A DNA stretch of 64,000 nucleotides from Halobacillus litoralis (GTDB lineage Bacteria; Bacillota; Bacilli; Bacillales; Halobacillaceae). The stretch is taken from assembly GCF_020524025.1 (NCBI RefSeq), contig NZ_JAIVKN010000001.1:62001-126000 (forward strand), read 5' to 3'. The position numbers and the translations under genes were made by a program. Positions within the stretch are counted from its first letter, which is position 1, and each line of letters opens with the position of its first letter. Shown here piece by piece: positions 25,601 through 34,061 of the stretch. A model generated the notes under the pieces. That model did no database searches. It had not been told where the DNA came from and saw only the letters and a list, made by a program, of their open reading frames with translations.

Positions 25601-25902
25601 TCCTTTTACCTCCAAAGACTTCTATATAAAGCATCATATAGCTTACCAAACAGTATCTCAATGAGTCTAGAGAAAAAAAGCTTTCCTTGTTCATCTAGCT
25701 TGGTTCGGGTAATCATAGTTGCCTTGGGTCAAAAAAAGTAGGGACAGAGTGGAACCACCCAATTATCTCGAAGTTAAGAATCTTTAGTTTGGGGTTATGA
25801 CTGAGGGGGTATAACACAATTGTGAATCCGAATCGAAATCATAGGTAACAATAAGCGGACCGTTATGGATTCTAATTATGATGAAGTAAGGAGAGATATT
25901 AA
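25601..25902. other. Intergenic region upstream of the CDF and wrbA genes
   Basis: About 300 bases, no coding sequence. TATCTCGAA at 25764-25772 resembles one half of the MhqR operator known from quinone-stress genes of B. subtilis; the second half is poor. AAGGAGAG at 25887-25894 is the wrbA ribosome binding site. Confidence 0.35.
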
Positions 25903-26508
25903 ATGGGAAATGTAAAATTAGCCATTATTTATTACAGCTCAACTGGTACCAACTACAAGATGTCTCAATGGGCAGAGGAAGAGGCGAAAAAAGCTGGGGC
26001 CGATGTAAAATTGGTGCGCGTTCCTGAACTGGCTCCTATGGAAGTCATTGAGCAGAATCCTGCTTGGAAAGAACATTTCTTAGCTACTAAAGATGTTGTG
26101 CCTGAAGCTAAAGTAGACGATCTTGATTGGGCCGATGCGATCCTTTTTAGTATACCCACAAGGTTTGGTAACGTACCTGGTCAAGTGAAGCAGTTAATGG
26201 ACCAGGCCGGTGGACTTTGGTTTCAAGGTAAACTCGTGAATAAGGTGGTAAGTGCAATGACTTCTGCCCAGAATCCTCACGGTGGTCAAGAGTCAACGCT
26301 GCTGAACTTTTATACGACGATGTTCCACTGGGGAGCTATTGTTGCAGCTCCTGGGTATACCGATGACGCCATTTTCGCTTCCGGTGGGAATCCATACGGC
26401 ACGAGCGTAAGTGTAGACGGAGAAGGAAACATGAAAGAAGACGTAGAGGCTGCTGTTCGTCACCAGGTGAATCGTACCCTGGATGTCGCTGGTAAATTTG
26501 TAGAGTAG
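25903..26508 (+). CDS. wrbA: NAD(P)H:quinone oxidoreductase, WrbA type
   Basis: The 201-residue flavodoxin-fold enzyme has IIYYSSTGTNYKMSQWA (FMN phosphate loop), FSIPTRFGNVPGQVKQLMD (the PTRFGN WrbA signature), TSAQNPHGGQESTLL and GGNPYGTSVS. It reduces quinones by two electrons, avoiding semiquinones. ATG follows AAGGAGAGATATTAA. It is single-gene with its own terminator. Confidence 0.92.
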   Translation: MGNVKLAIIYYSSTGTNYKMSQWAEEEAKKAGADVKLVRVPELAPMEVIEQNPAWKEHFLATKDVVPEAKVDDLDWADAILFSIPTRFGNVPGQVKQLMDQAGGLWFQGKLVNKVVSAMTSAQNPHGGQESTLLNFYTTMFHWGAIVAAPGYTDDAIFASGGNPYGTSVSVDGEGNMKEDVEAAVRHQVNRTLDVAGKFVE

Positions 26509-26510
26509 TA

Positions 26511-26549
26511 AAAGAAGCTGTTCCTGATCATTCAGGAGCGGCTTCTTTT
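26511..26549 (+). terminator. Terminator of wrbA
   Basis: 14-base arms GAAGCTGTTCCTGA / TCAGGAGCGGCTTC (one wobble) around TCAT, then TTTTG. Confidence 0.85.
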
Positions 26550-26868
26550 GCTTTTAGGAGAATGTGGATCAACTCCGGACTATAATGAACCTATTTCTTT
26601 GTTCGTTTCTCTATAAAGGATTCTTACTATTCTCAAAAAATATTCTAAAAATAGAGTCTAGTAAGAATAATAATGGAAATCATTCATAACTTAACTAAAA
26701 GAAGTGAAAATTATGAAAATATTGTGACTTATCAAACCCTTATCGTTGTGCGCTTTAGAGGTTTATATTTTACTATTTTGGGAATAATATATTTAAATAT
26801 TCAGAAAACTTGTTGCGAAAAACTATGAAATCCTGCATAATGAAAAAAAGCATGAAGGGGGTATTCTC
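26550..26868. other. AT-rich intergenic region with spaced inverted repeat
   Basis: No gene is evident. ATTCTTACTA (26620-26629) recurs as its exact reverse complement at 26659-26668, separated by 29 AT-rich bases. The segment closer to 26869 is very AT-rich and probably holds the promoter of the IDEAL protein gene. Confidence 0.4.
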
Positions 26869-27111
26869 ATGAGAAAGCAAAAGATCGATTATGTCATTCG
26901 TCGTCACCCCGAATATAAAGGGAGAGAGATTACGGCAAAGAGAGAATTGTCCTTTGGAATTCAGTTAGCCTCGCGCCTGCTTTTAGATCATTTAAGTTAT
27001 CAGTTTAACAAAGAACGTCTTGACGAAGAAATCAATCTGGCTATAGCAAATAACGATCGTAAAGAATTTGAGCGATTGAGCTTACAATATCAACCCTTTA
27101 CTTGGGAATAA
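26869..27111 (+). CDS. IDEAL-domain protein
   Basis: The 80-residue product has a basic N-terminal half (MRKQKIDYVIRRHPEYKGREITAK) and a C-terminal IDEAL-type helix pair (LDEEINLAIANNDRKEFERLSLQYQ) ending FTWE. The IDEAL domain is a short helical element found in small Firmicutes proteins, including ComK-related and YpiB-like ones, with an unclear role. ATG is preceded by GAAGGGGG. It is monocistronic with a strong terminator. Confidence 0.7.
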   Translation: MRKQKIDYVIRRHPEYKGREITAKRELSFGIQLASRLLLDHLSYQFNKERLDEEINLAIANNDRKEFERLSLQYQPFTWE

Positions 27112-27114
27112 GAT

Positions 27115-27143
27115 AGGCCACTGCATCTGCAGTGGCTTTTTTT
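27115..27143 (+). terminator. Terminator of the IDEAL gene
   Basis: GCCACTGCA / TGCAGTGGC arms with a 2-base centre and seven T. Confidence 0.92.
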
Positions 27144-27313
27144 AGTCATTTTTTTCTGTGATATCACAGAATCACCTCCGTCCATTATTCCCTTTATATT
27201 GGAAAGATGGCAGAAGAGTTTAAACCATAATTTAGGTATGGATGTGGATATACAACTCCTCTGTGCCAATGTTATAGTGGAAATGAAATCTTTGATATAG
27301 GAAGGAAATAGAA

Positions 27314-28141
27314 TTGAAAAAAGTCATAATTTACGTTCTTATGAGTTTCAGTTTAGTCGGATGCTCACTGGATCCTTCAAATGCAGAAAAAGAACAGCCA
27401 GAAGAAACCCCCGTATCCTCTCAAGTAAGTGGAGATGAGGTAGAGAAAGAAGAGCCTGCATCGTCTGTTCCTCAAAATGATTCTGAAGATGAGTCATCAG
27501 AACAATCTGAACAAACAAATGACGATGTGGTTGCAAGAGATGGAACTGTAACCGTTAATAATCCTGAAAGTTTGAATGTAGTCGTTAATAAAGAGAGGAA
27601 ACTTCCTTCAAACTACATACCAGAGGATTTGACTGTACCTGATGTCCCCTTTTCCTTTTCTGAATTTGCTCCAAAGAAGCAGATGAGAAAAGAAGCGGCA
27701 CAGGCTCTTGAAGAGTTATTTACTGCTGCTCAACAAGATGGTTTAGATTTGGTAGCAGCCTCTGGGTACCGGTCTTATGATCGTCAAAAACAGATTTATG
27801 ATCGAAATGTAGATGTTTATGGAAAAGAAGAAACAGATAAATTTTCTGCACGCCCCGGCACTAGTGAACATCAGACAGGCTTAGCTATGGATGTGACATC
27901 TGCCCAAATGGCATTTAAATTAAACCAGTCTTTTGGAAAAACAGATGAAGGGGAATGGTTAGCCGAGCATGCACATGAGTATGGTTTTGTAATTAGGTAC
28001 ATTAAGGGATCAGAAGACATTACAGGCTACACTTATGAACCCTGGCACTTAAGGTATGTCGGTAAACAATATTCTACTGATGTATATGAACAAGAGTTGA
28101 CATTAGAAGAATTCTTCGGTTTTCATCCTGTAAGTGAATAA
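27314..28141 (+). CDS. VanY-type D-Ala-D-Ala carboxypeptidase lipoprotein
   Basis: The 275-residue product has a lipoprotein signal with lipobox LVGC (Cys17), then an acidic Ser/Glu-rich spacer to about residue 90, then an M15B peptidase domain. Zinc and active-site motifs are SGYRSYDRQKQIY, SARPGTSEHQTGLAMDV (zinc His and Asp) and EPWHLRYVG (catalytic Glu and zinc His). It should trim terminal D-Ala from cell-wall precursors outside the membrane. The start is TTG with GAAGGAAA upstream. No vancomycin-resistance genes are adjacent, so a wall-remodelling role (like B. subtilis YodJ) is more likely. Confidence 0.9.
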   Translation: MKKVIIYVLMSFSLVGCSLDPSNAEKEQPEETPVSSQVSGDEVEKEEPASSVPQNDSEDESSEQSEQTNDDVVARDGTVTVNNPESLNVVVNKERKLPSNYIPEDLTVPDVPFSFSEFAPKKQMRKEAAQALEELFTAAQQDGLDLVAASGYRSYDRQKQIYDRNVDVYGKEETDKFSARPGTSEHQTGLAMDVTSAQMAFKLNQSFGKTDEGEWLAEHAHEYGFVIRYIKGSEDITGYTYEPWHLRYVGKQYSTDVYEQELTLEEFFGFHPVSE

Positions 28142-28179
28142 AAAAAAGCCAACCGCTTAATTAAGAGGTTGGCTTTTTT
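28140..28179 (+). terminator. Terminator of the vanY-like gene
   Basis: AAGCCAACC / GGTTGGCTT outer arms with seven T. Confidence 0.9.
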
Positions 28180-28250
28180 TGGAATATTTCTAAGGATGGA
28201 TGAGAAGTTGTGCTGAAACATAAACATGCTCCATTGATTCAACAGTCTTT

Positions 28251-28871
28251 TTAGTAACAAATACCTACACGGTGGTAGAGGAATTTGTTTTCCATTAATG
28301 CGTGAAAAGCAAATTGGGCAGTATCATCAACCGTAATTTTTTTTCCGCCTTCCGGTAAAAGGTCCATTTCATAACGGACATCTCCTTGTTTATGTCCATC
28401 AGGAAGATAGGTTGGACAAATAATCGTCCAGTCTAAGCTGCTGTCCCTAAACATTTCATACACTTTTGCATGCTCTTCAGCAGCGAAAGTTTTGGATCGT
28501 TTGGATTCCGAGGTTTCAAAACGGTACTTCCCTTTTTCATATCGGCTATTTAAGATGCCTGCTGTACCTATGGTAACAATCCTCTTTAATCCTTGTTTAT
28601 TCATCTCTTTAATAACTAATGGAGTTGATTGAGATAATGTATCGGTTTTATCTGTGCTTAAACTACTGAAGACATAATCACAGTCGTGAAGTACAGTTTG
28701 AATATCTTCTTCTTTTCTTACATCCCCAACCACATGTTCAGCTTTTGGAATTAGAGCATCTGCCTTATCCTTATCCCTTACTAGAGCTTTGACTTTTATT
28801 TGCTGATCTATTGCCTGCTGGATAACTTTCGAACCTACTCTTCCTGTTCCGCCTAATACTGCGATTTTCAT
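28251..28871 (-). CDS. NAD(P)-binding atypical SDR, YwnB-like
   Basis: The 206-residue product has a Rossmann fold with MKIAVLGGTGRVGSKVIQQA (GGTGRVG), DVRKEED, YVFSSLST and VTIGTAGILN. It belongs to the NmrA/BVR-B-like atypical SDR group, close in size to B. subtilis YwnB. There is no catalytic YxxxK pair, so it may be a redox sensor or flavin/biliverdin-type reductase. The start is ATG with GAGGTG upstream. Nothing in the neighbourhood defines its role. Confidence 0.8.
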   Translation of the reverse strand: MKIAVLGGTGRVGSKVIQQAIDQQIKVKALVRDKDKADALIPKAEHVVGDVRKEEDIQTVLHDCDYVFSSLSTDKTDTLSQSTPLVIKEMNKQGLKRIVTIGTAGILNSRYEKGKYRFETSESKRSKTFAAEEHAKVYEMFRDSSLDWTIICPTYLPDGHKQGDVRYEMDLLPEGGKKITVDDTAQFAFHALMENKFLYHRVGICY

Positions 28872-28966
28872 AAAAACACCTCAACTATTTATTGTTTTTG
28901 TCTAACCTATAGAGGTTGGTTTTCTTTTAATTCTCGTTTGACCTGTAATGTATACTGTTCACTTGA

Positions 28967-29143
28967 TTCACCATCTATTATGATTTGGCCCTGAAAGGAG
29001 GACAAGAAAAATATATCGATAATCTGTTTGAGGTTTTCCCGAATAGTGGTAGTTTTAAGCCTGGTGATTTTCTTTTAACAGACGATAAATTCTTTGTTTT
29101 GAATAAAGCAGGTGCGGTCATTGCATCGGGGAAATACAGTTGA
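28967..29143 (+). pseudogene. Possible gene remnant
   Basis: A 58-codon stretch open from a TGA at 28964 to a TGA at 29141 reads like protein (LALKGGQEKYIDNLFEVF, then FKPGDFLLTDDKFFVLNK). It has no ATG and no properly placed ribosome binding site, although AAAGGAGGACAAG lies inside it. A terminator follows at 29167. This pattern suggests the 3' part of a decayed gene. I do not recognise the family, and chance is not excluded. Confidence 0.3.
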
Positions 29144-29166
29144 AAAATTTTCGTGACTGGAATTAC

Positions 29167-29199
29167 ATAAAAAAAAAGAGCCCGTTCCAAGGCTCTTTT
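29167..29199. terminator. Terminator-like hairpin
   Basis: AAAAGAGCC / GGCTCTTTT around an 8-base loop, in the region between ywnB-like and fumC. Confidence 0.75.
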
Positions 29200-29407
29200 C
29201 ACCACTTTATACCCACTTGAGAGATCAAGCAAATGTAAATATATGTACCTTTGCTTGATACATCTATTATATATATTTATCAGAAAAATGTAAATAATCT
29301 GAACTAAAATTTAGGGAAAATTGTCAAAAAACGACGTTGGCAGATGATTGTTCAAAAGATTCTTGATACAATAATGATGCAAACAATGTGGTAAAGGGAG
29401 GATTTAC

Positions 29408-30799
29408 ATGGATTATCGTGTGGAAAGAGATACAATTGGGGAAATCAAAGTACCAAGTGAAAAATTTTGGGGAGCTCAAACACAAAGAAGTAAACAAAAC
29501 TTCCCGATCGGCGATGAAAAAATGCCGAAAGAAGTGGTGGAAGGATTTGCCATCCTTAAGAAAAGCGCAGCCAAAGCTAATGCAGCTCTTGGACTATTAG
29601 AAGAAGAAAAAGCGCAGGCAATTGGATATGCAGCGGATCAAATTTTAGCAGGCGAACTAGATGAGCACTTTCCTCTTGTTGTCTGGCAGACAGGAAGCGG
29701 AACACAGTCCAATATGAATGTAAACGAAGTAATTGCTTATGTTGGAAATCAGTGGTTAACCGAACAAGAAAGTGAAACCCGCCTTCACCCAAATGATGAT
29801 GTGAATAAGTCGCAAAGTTCTAATGATACCTACCCGACAGCGATGCATATTGCCTCCGTTCGAAAAATCGAGGATGTAGTCCTGCCTGCTTTAACACAAT
29901 TCAAACATACGCTGCAAGAAAAAATGGAAGCGTTTAATCATATTGTTAAAATTGGGCGGACCCACCTGCAGGATGCTACACCTCTGACTCTCGGCCAGGA
30001 AATCAGCGGATGGCATCGAATGCTTGAGAAAACAGAAAAAATGCTTATTGAAAGCACGGAGTATGTGAAAGAGTTAGCGATTGGTGGAACAGCTGTAGGT
30101 ACGGGGTTAAATGCTCATGAGGATTTTGCTGATCAAGTAGTGGCTGAAATTAACGCTGCGACTGGAAAAGGATTCGTTTCTGCTCCGAACAAATTTCATG
30201 CTTTAACATCTCATGATGAGCTTGTACATACACACGGCGCATTGAAAGCTTTAGCCGCTGATGTTATGAAAATTGCGAATGATGTCAGATGGCTCGCAAG
30301 CGGTCCCCGCTGTGGAATTGGTGAGATAACAATTCCTGCCAATGAGCCTGGTAGTTCAATCATGCCTGGAAAAGTAAACCCGACGCAAAGTGAAGCGGTT
30401 ACTATGGTTGCTGCTCAGGTTATGGGAAATGATGCAACGATTGGTTTTGCTGCTAGTCAAGGTAATTTTGAATTGAATGTTTTCAAACCGGTCATTGCCT
30501 ATAATTTCCTGCAGTCTGCTCAATTACTTGCCGACAGCATTGTTTCATTTGACGAGCGTTGTGTAAGTGGACTTGAACCAAATTATGAACAAATTGATAA
30601 GTATCTGCGTGACTCTTTGATGCTTGTTACAGCTTTGAATCCTCATATTGGATATGAAAATGCTGCAAAAATTGCTAAGGCGGCTTTTGAAAGAGACCAG
30701 ACGTTAAAAGAAACAGCTGTTGAATTAGGTATACTTACAGAAGAACAATTCAATGAATATGTTGATCCAAAAGCAATGACGAAGCCGAACGCCAAGTAA
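29408..30799 (+). CDS. fumC: Fumarate hydratase, class II
   Basis: The 463-residue product converts fumarate to malate in the TCA cycle. Signatures include [40 protein letters not shown] and the active-site [29 protein letters not shown] is also typical. Length is normal for the iron-independent tetrameric class (B. subtilis citG). ATG follows AGGGAGG. It is single-gene. Confidence 0.97.
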   Translation: MDYRVERDTIGEIKVPSEKFWGAQTQRSKQNFPIGDEKMPKEVVEGFAILKKSAAKANAALGLLEEEKAQAIGYAADQILAGELDEHFPLVVWQTGSGTQSNMNVNEVIAYVGNQWLTEQESETRLHPNDDVNKSQSSNDTYPTAMHIASVRKIEDVVLPALTQFKHTLQEKMEAFNHIVKIGRTHLQDATPLTLGQEISGWHRMLEKTEKMLIESTEYVKELAIGGTAVGTGLNAHEDFADQVVAEINAATGKGFVSAPNKFHALTSHDELVHTHGALKALAADVMKIANDVRWLASGPRCGIGEITIPANEPGSSIMPGKVNPTQSEAVTMVAAQVMGNDATIGFAASQGNFELNVFKPVIAYNFLQSAQLLADSIVSFDERCVSGLEPNYEQIDKYLRDSLMLVTALNPHIGYENAAKIAKAAFERDQTLKETAVELGILTEEQFNEYVDPKAMTKPNAK

Positions 30800-30866
30800 A
30801 AAATAACCTCCTGTCGGCCATGTAATCTCCTTCAATTCTATGTCCATTAATTTCCACTAAATTTTT

Positions 30867-30898
30867 TGACATAAAAGTGAACGGACCGACCCATACTA
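30867..30898 (+). promoter_or_regulatory. Sigma-G-type promoter of the SASP gene
   Basis: TGACATA (30867-30873), an 18-base spacer and a perfect CATACTA (30892-30898) match the forespore sigma-G pattern and lie 29 bases before the start codon. Confidence 0.75.
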
Positions 30899-30926
30899 CG
30901 ATTACACAGGACAGGAGGTGAGAAAC

Positions 30927-31136
30927 ATGGCTAACAACAACAGTTCAAACGAGTTGGTTGTACCTGGTGTACAACAAGCTCTAGACCAAATGAAATATGA
31001 AATCGCACAAGAGTTTGGCGTACAGCTTGGTCCAGATTCCACATCACGTTCTAACGGTTCTGTAGGTGGGGAAATCACTAAGCGTCTTGTACAAATGGCT
31101 GAACAGCAGTTCGGCGGGCAATACGGACAAAAATAA
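30927..31136 (+). CDS. Alpha/beta-type small acid-soluble spore protein
   Basis: The 69-residue product matches SspA/Ssp[26 protein letters not shown] (with the E-I/F-A GPR cleavage-type site), [22 protein letters not shown]. It coats spore DNA, gives it an A-like form and protects it from UV. ATG 30927 is preceded by AGGAGGTG; a GTG three codons earlier lies within that site. Expression should be forespore-specific from the sigma-G promoter just upstream. Confidence 0.97.
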   Translation: MANNNSSNELVVPGVQQALDQMKYEIAQEFGVQLGPDSTSRSNGSVGGEITKRLVQMAEQQFGGQYGQK

Positions 31137-31148
31137 ATAATGGTGACG

Positions 31149-31182
31149 AAGGAGGAAGGGTGCGCCCTTTCTCCTTATTTTT
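31149..31182 (+). terminator. Terminator of the SASP gene
   Basis: AAGGAGGAAGGG / CCCTTTCTCCTT arms with one wobble and loop TGCG. Confidence 0.85.
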
Positions 31183-31200
31183 GTGAAAGAAGTGTGAGTT

Positions 31201-31437
31201 ATGCAGGAGTGCGGTGTGTGTAATGGGTGGGCGGAGTCGGAACGTCCCTGCCCGAAGTGCGAGGGGAGAATGAAAGATCAAGGGAGAGTGACAGATTTTT
31301 TAGATGATTACAGTCCTTACCTTGATCAAAAGTACACAAATCTTGTGGATGGAGATGTCGATTCAACTTTAACCGAGGAATGTGTCCATCTGTTTGTTTG
31401 TGAAGATTGTGGCTTGAATGACATTCAGGCCACTTAA
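31201..31437 (+). CDS. Small cysteine-rich zinc-binding protein
   Basis: The 78-residue product has three Cys-x2-Cys pairs (CGVC, CPKC, CEDC), with one pair near each end, and an acidic middle (DFLDDYSPYLDQKY). It could bind one or two zinc ions. ATG is preceded by GAAAGAAGTGTG, a modest site. It lies 64 bases after the SASP terminator and ends at a bidirectional terminator. I recognise a common uncharacterised Bacillaceae protein but no function. Confidence 0.7.
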   Translation: MQECGVCNGWAESERPCPKCEGRMKDQGRVTDFLDDYSPYLDQKYTNLVDGDVDSTLTEECVHLFVCEDCGLNDIQAT

Positions 31438-31464
31438 AAAACGCAGCCTGAAGAGGCTGCGTTT
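31436..31464. terminator. Bidirectional terminator
   Basis: AAAACGCAGCC / GGCTGCGTTTT with a 6-base loop between convergent genes. Confidence 0.9.
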
Positions 31465-31478
31465 TCATTTCATATTTA

Positions 31479-32576
31479 TTATCGGATGCGGAGCTCTGAA
31501 TCTTTATCAAAGAAGTGTACTTTGTTCATGTCGAGCGCTAACGTAATTTGATCGCCGCCGTTAATATCGGAGCGGGAATCTACACGAGCTGTGAACTCCT
31601 GGTCATTTAATCTAGAATACAAGTATGACTCAGATCCCATAAGCTCAGCTACTTCGATGTCTGCTGTGATTTTTTTGTCTTGGTTGGCATCGATAAAGAC
31701 AGGTTCGTCATGCATATCCTCAGGTCTAATTCCAAGGATAACGTCTTTTCCGACATAATCCTGCTCACGAAGTGGTTTCATTTTCCCTTCAGGAACAGCA
31801 ATTTTAATATCTCCAAGCATAAGATGACCATCACCTAGTGTACCGTGTAGGAAGTTCATAGCAGGAGAGCCGATGAATCCGCCGACAAACATGTTTTCAG
31901 GCTTGTCATATACTTCTTTTGGAGCTCCAACCTGCTGGATAACTCCATCCTTCATAACGACAAGACGTGTTGCCATTGTCATGGCTTCTGTTTGGTCGTG
32001 AGTTACATAAATCGTTGTTGTCTGCAGACGCTGGTGTAGTTTTTGAATTTCTGCGCGCATTTGTACACGAAGCTTGGCATCGAGGTTGGATAACGGCTCA
32101 TCCATTAGGAATACTTTTGCATCACGTACAATGGCACGTCCTAAAGCTACACGCTGTCTTTGACCCCCGGATAGTGCTTTTGGTTTACGGTCAAGTAAAG
32201 CTTCTAAACCAAGAATTTGTGCTGCATTATTTACACGTTTTTCAATTTCACCTTTGTCCATTTTACGTAATTTAAGTCCGAAGGCCATATTGTCATATAC
32301 GTTCATATGTGGATACAATGCGTAGTTTTGGAATACCATCGCAATATCACGATCTTTAGGTGCCACATCGTTCATGCGCTCATCATCAATCATAAAGTCG
32401 CCGCCGCTGATTTCCTCAAGACCTGCAATCATACGCAGCGTTGTGGATTTACCACACCCGGATGGACCAACGAATACAATGAATTCTTTATCATCTATGT
32501 CCAGGTTAAAATCATCTACCGCTTTCACGTTTTTATCATAAATTTTATCGATGTTTTTTAATTTAAGTTCTGCCAT
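31479..32576 (-). CDS. msmX: Multi-sugar ABC importer ATPase, MsmX/UgpC type
   Basis: The 365-residue product has an ABC domain (Walker A GPSGCGKST, signature LSGGQRQR, Walker B VFLMDEPLSNLD) and a C-terminal MOBE/TOBE domain from about residue 240 (LGIRPEDMHDEP). In B. subtilis MsmX is the shared ATPase for several carbohydrate importers, encoded apart from their permeases, which matches its isolation here. The PucR-type neighbour yxkF lies upstream, as in B. subtilis. ATG follows GGGGGCATTTAAA. Confidence 0.93.
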   Translation of the reverse strand: MAELKLKNIDKIYDKNVKAVDDFNLDIDDKEFIVFVGPSGCGKSTTLRMIAGLEEISGGDFMIDDERMNDVAPKDRDIAMVFQNYALYPHMNVYDNMAFGLKLRKMDKGEIEKRVNNAAQILGLEALLDRKPKALSGGQRQRVALGRAIVRDAKVFLMDEPLSNLDAKLRVQMRAEIQKLHQRLQTTTIYVTHDQTEAMTMATRLVVMKDGVIQQVGAPKEVYDKPENMFVGGFIGSPAMNFLHGTLGDGHLMLGDIKIAVPEGKMKPLREQDYVGKDVILGIRPEDMHDEPVFIDANQDKKITADIEVAELMGSESYLYSRLNDQEFTARVDSRSDINGGDQITLALDMNKVHFFDKDSELRIR

Positions 32577-32654
32577 TTTAAATGCCCCCAGTAATTATTG
32601 AAATCGCTTTCTTGAATAACTAAAGTGTATCGAAGTTTCTGAAAACGGTAAATG

Positions 32655-32699
32655 GACAAAGTGCACAAATGTAAGGGTCGAGCCTTTGTGCACTTTGTC
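32655..32699. promoter_or_regulatory. Perfect 15-bp-arm inverted repeat between yxkF and msmX
   Basis: GACAAAGTGCACAAA at 32655-32669 is repeated as its exact reverse complement at 32685-32699 with a 15-base loop. No T run follows in either direction, so an intrinsic terminator is unlikely. Each arm contains the self-complementary core GTGCAC. It could be a paired operator or an mRNA structure before msmX. Confidence 0.6.
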
Positions 32700-32705
32700 G
32701 AAACC

Positions 32706-33605
32706 CTAGTAATCCAGTTGCAGAAGGGCAAGGTAAGTGATAAGAGCACCATTAAACTGTTTAATATCCAGACCGGTTTTTTCGATGAATTTGTCAACAC
32801 GATACTGAAGGCTGTTTCTGTGCATATAAAGCTTTTTGGCTGCTAAGGTTGTATTAGAACCAGCTTCTAAGAATACCCGCACAGTTTGAAGTAATTCCTT
32901 ATCATCTAATACTTCTGCAAAGACAGACCGCTTGATATGCTTCCACTGATCATCAGGCAGGGCTTCAAGGTACAAGTAAGGGATAATGTCTTTGTATGTC
33001 ACAACAGCATGAAGCTTATGATCCCGGGCAATTTCTGCCCCGCGTTTTGCCCACTCCAGAATTTGTGGAGCATCATTCAAATTATCGGAGAATTCGCTTA
33101 AAAAGAATTGAATATTGGTATAAAAGTCACTCATTAATACATCAGGAATGCCCTCAAAAGACAGCACTTCCTGCTGATCGGAAAAAATTTCTTCAATAAT
33201 AAACCCTTCCCATTCGGATATCCACAGAAGAGGCATTTTCTGTGGGAAAAGGGACTGAAAAGCTTCTTTTATAATTTCCTTGTCTGTTGAAGGATCTTCT
33301 ATTCTAAATAACATAAACCGGTAATTGTGAGGCCAGTTCATAACTTCCGGACGATATTCACGGCTTTCCAGATAAGTCGTCCAATGCCTCTCTCTTTCTG
33401 TCATAGATGCTTGCTCAAAATGCACAGGTGTTAGAAAAATGGAAAGTAAATGAGAGTCATGTGCATGGATTTCGTCTTTTTTTATGCCGATTATTTCTTC
33501 TGAGTCTGTTTTAAACCATAAATAATGTGGAGGTTTTTCATCTTGATCCCTTATATCTGTCATGATTGACGGGTAGATTTGTTCAAGTTGTTTGATAACT
33601 GACAT
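32706..33605 (-). CDS. yxkF: PucR/CdaR-type transcriptional regulator, YxkF-like
   Basis: The 299-residue product has a C-terminal PucR-type helix-turn-helix (about residues 235-297: VRVFLEAGSNTTLAAKKLYMHRNSLQYRVDKF, GLDI, ALLQLD). The N-terminal part is an uncharacterised sensing region with no clear GAF or V4R motif. ATG 33605 is preceded by AGGAAGAG. Its position ahead of msmX repeats the B. subtilis yxkF-msmX pair, suggesting control of carbohydrate uptake, but the inducer is unknown. Confidence 0.82.
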   Translation of the reverse strand: MSVIKQLEQIYPSIMTDIRDQDEKPPHYLWFKTDSEEIIGIKKDEIHAHDSHLLSIFLTPVHFEQASMTERERHWTTYLESREYRPEVMNWPHNYRFMLFRIEDPSTDKEIIKEAFQSLFPQKMPLLWISEWEGFIIEEIFSDQQEVLSFEGIPDVLMSDFYTNIQFFLSEFSDNLNDAPQILEWAKRGAEIARDHKLHAVVTYKDIIPYLYLEALPDDQWKHIKRSVFAEVLDDKELLQTVRVFLEAGSNTTLAAKKLYMHRNSLQYRVDKFIEKTGLDIKQFNGALITYLALLQLDY

Positions 33606-33723
33606 CAATCTCTTCCTTTTTTTTTGGATATTTACTATTATAGTAATACAATGTAGATATTCCGCAAAGCGCTGGATAATAGAAGTGTATCGTCGGTATC
33701 GGTATAGGAAGGGGGATTAACCA

Positions 33724-34005
33724 TTGGATCATGTAGAAGATAAAAGCATATATGGACCGGAAACGAAGAATCGTTTAAAAAGAATAGAAGGCCAGGTGCG
33801 TGGTGTTCTTAAAATGATGGATGAGGATAAAGATTGTAAGGATGTTATCACACAGCTGTCCGCAGCACGCTCTGCGATGGATCGTGCGATTGGGTATATT
33901 GTAGCCAAGAACTTAGAAGGCTGTATACGTGAAGCTCACGAAGAAGGTGGATCGGCTGAAGAATTGATTAATGAAGCTGTCCAAATGATAGTAAAAAGCA
34001 GGTAA
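33724..34005 (+). CDS. CsoR-family repressor, CstR-like
   Basis: The 93-residue four-helix protein belongs to the CsoR/RcnR/CstR family (RLKRIEGQVRGVLKMMDEDKDC, ARSAMDRAIGYIVAKNLEGC). The positions equal to copper-CsoR Cys-His-Cys are Cys38, Asn63 and Cys67. Loss of the His and retention of two Cys is the pattern of CstR, which senses persulfide rather than Cu. The start is TTG behind AAGGGGGAT. No rhodanese, sulfurtransferase or copper gene is beside it, so its targets must lie elsewhere. Confidence 0.82.
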   Translation: MDHVEDKSIYGPETKNRLKRIEGQVRGVLKMMDEDKDCKDVITQLSAARSAMDRAIGYIVAKNLEGCIREAHEEGGSAEELINEAVQMIVKSR

Positions 34006-34010
34006 CATTC

Positions 34011-34056
34011 AAACTGTGGATAGGAAGGTTTCATGAAACCTTCCTATCCACAGTTT
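34011..34056 (+). terminator. Terminator with perfect 22-base arms
   Basis: Arms 34011-34032 and 34035-34056 are exactly complementary around a two-base centre. TTTTTT and CTTTAG end the structure. The arms include CTATCCACA, one base from the DnaA box. Confidence 0.85.
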
Positions 34057-34061
34057 TTTCT

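Larger units (their letters stand above)
28872..29407. other. Long intergenic region before fumC
   Basis: About 540 bases with the possible gene remnant at 28967-29143, a terminator at 29167-29199 and then an AT-rich stretch. The last 100 bases before fumC should hold its promoter; I see no confident -35/-10 pair. Confidence 0.4.

Noticed and set aside
27218-27240. Sigma-B-like promoter before the vanY-like gene (GTTTAA ... GGTATG)
   Set aside because: The spacer is too short (about 10-11 bases) for sigma-B.
28978-29232. 84-codon minus-strand frame before fumC
   Set aside because: No ribosome binding site, crosses a terminator, and composition is that of a shadow of the plus-strand remnant.
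34011-34056. Near-DnaA boxes in a palindrome, as a possible replication origin
   Set aside because: Only one inverted pair, followed by a T run at the end of a gene, and no dnaA, dnaN or AT-rich unwinding element nearby. A terminator explains it.
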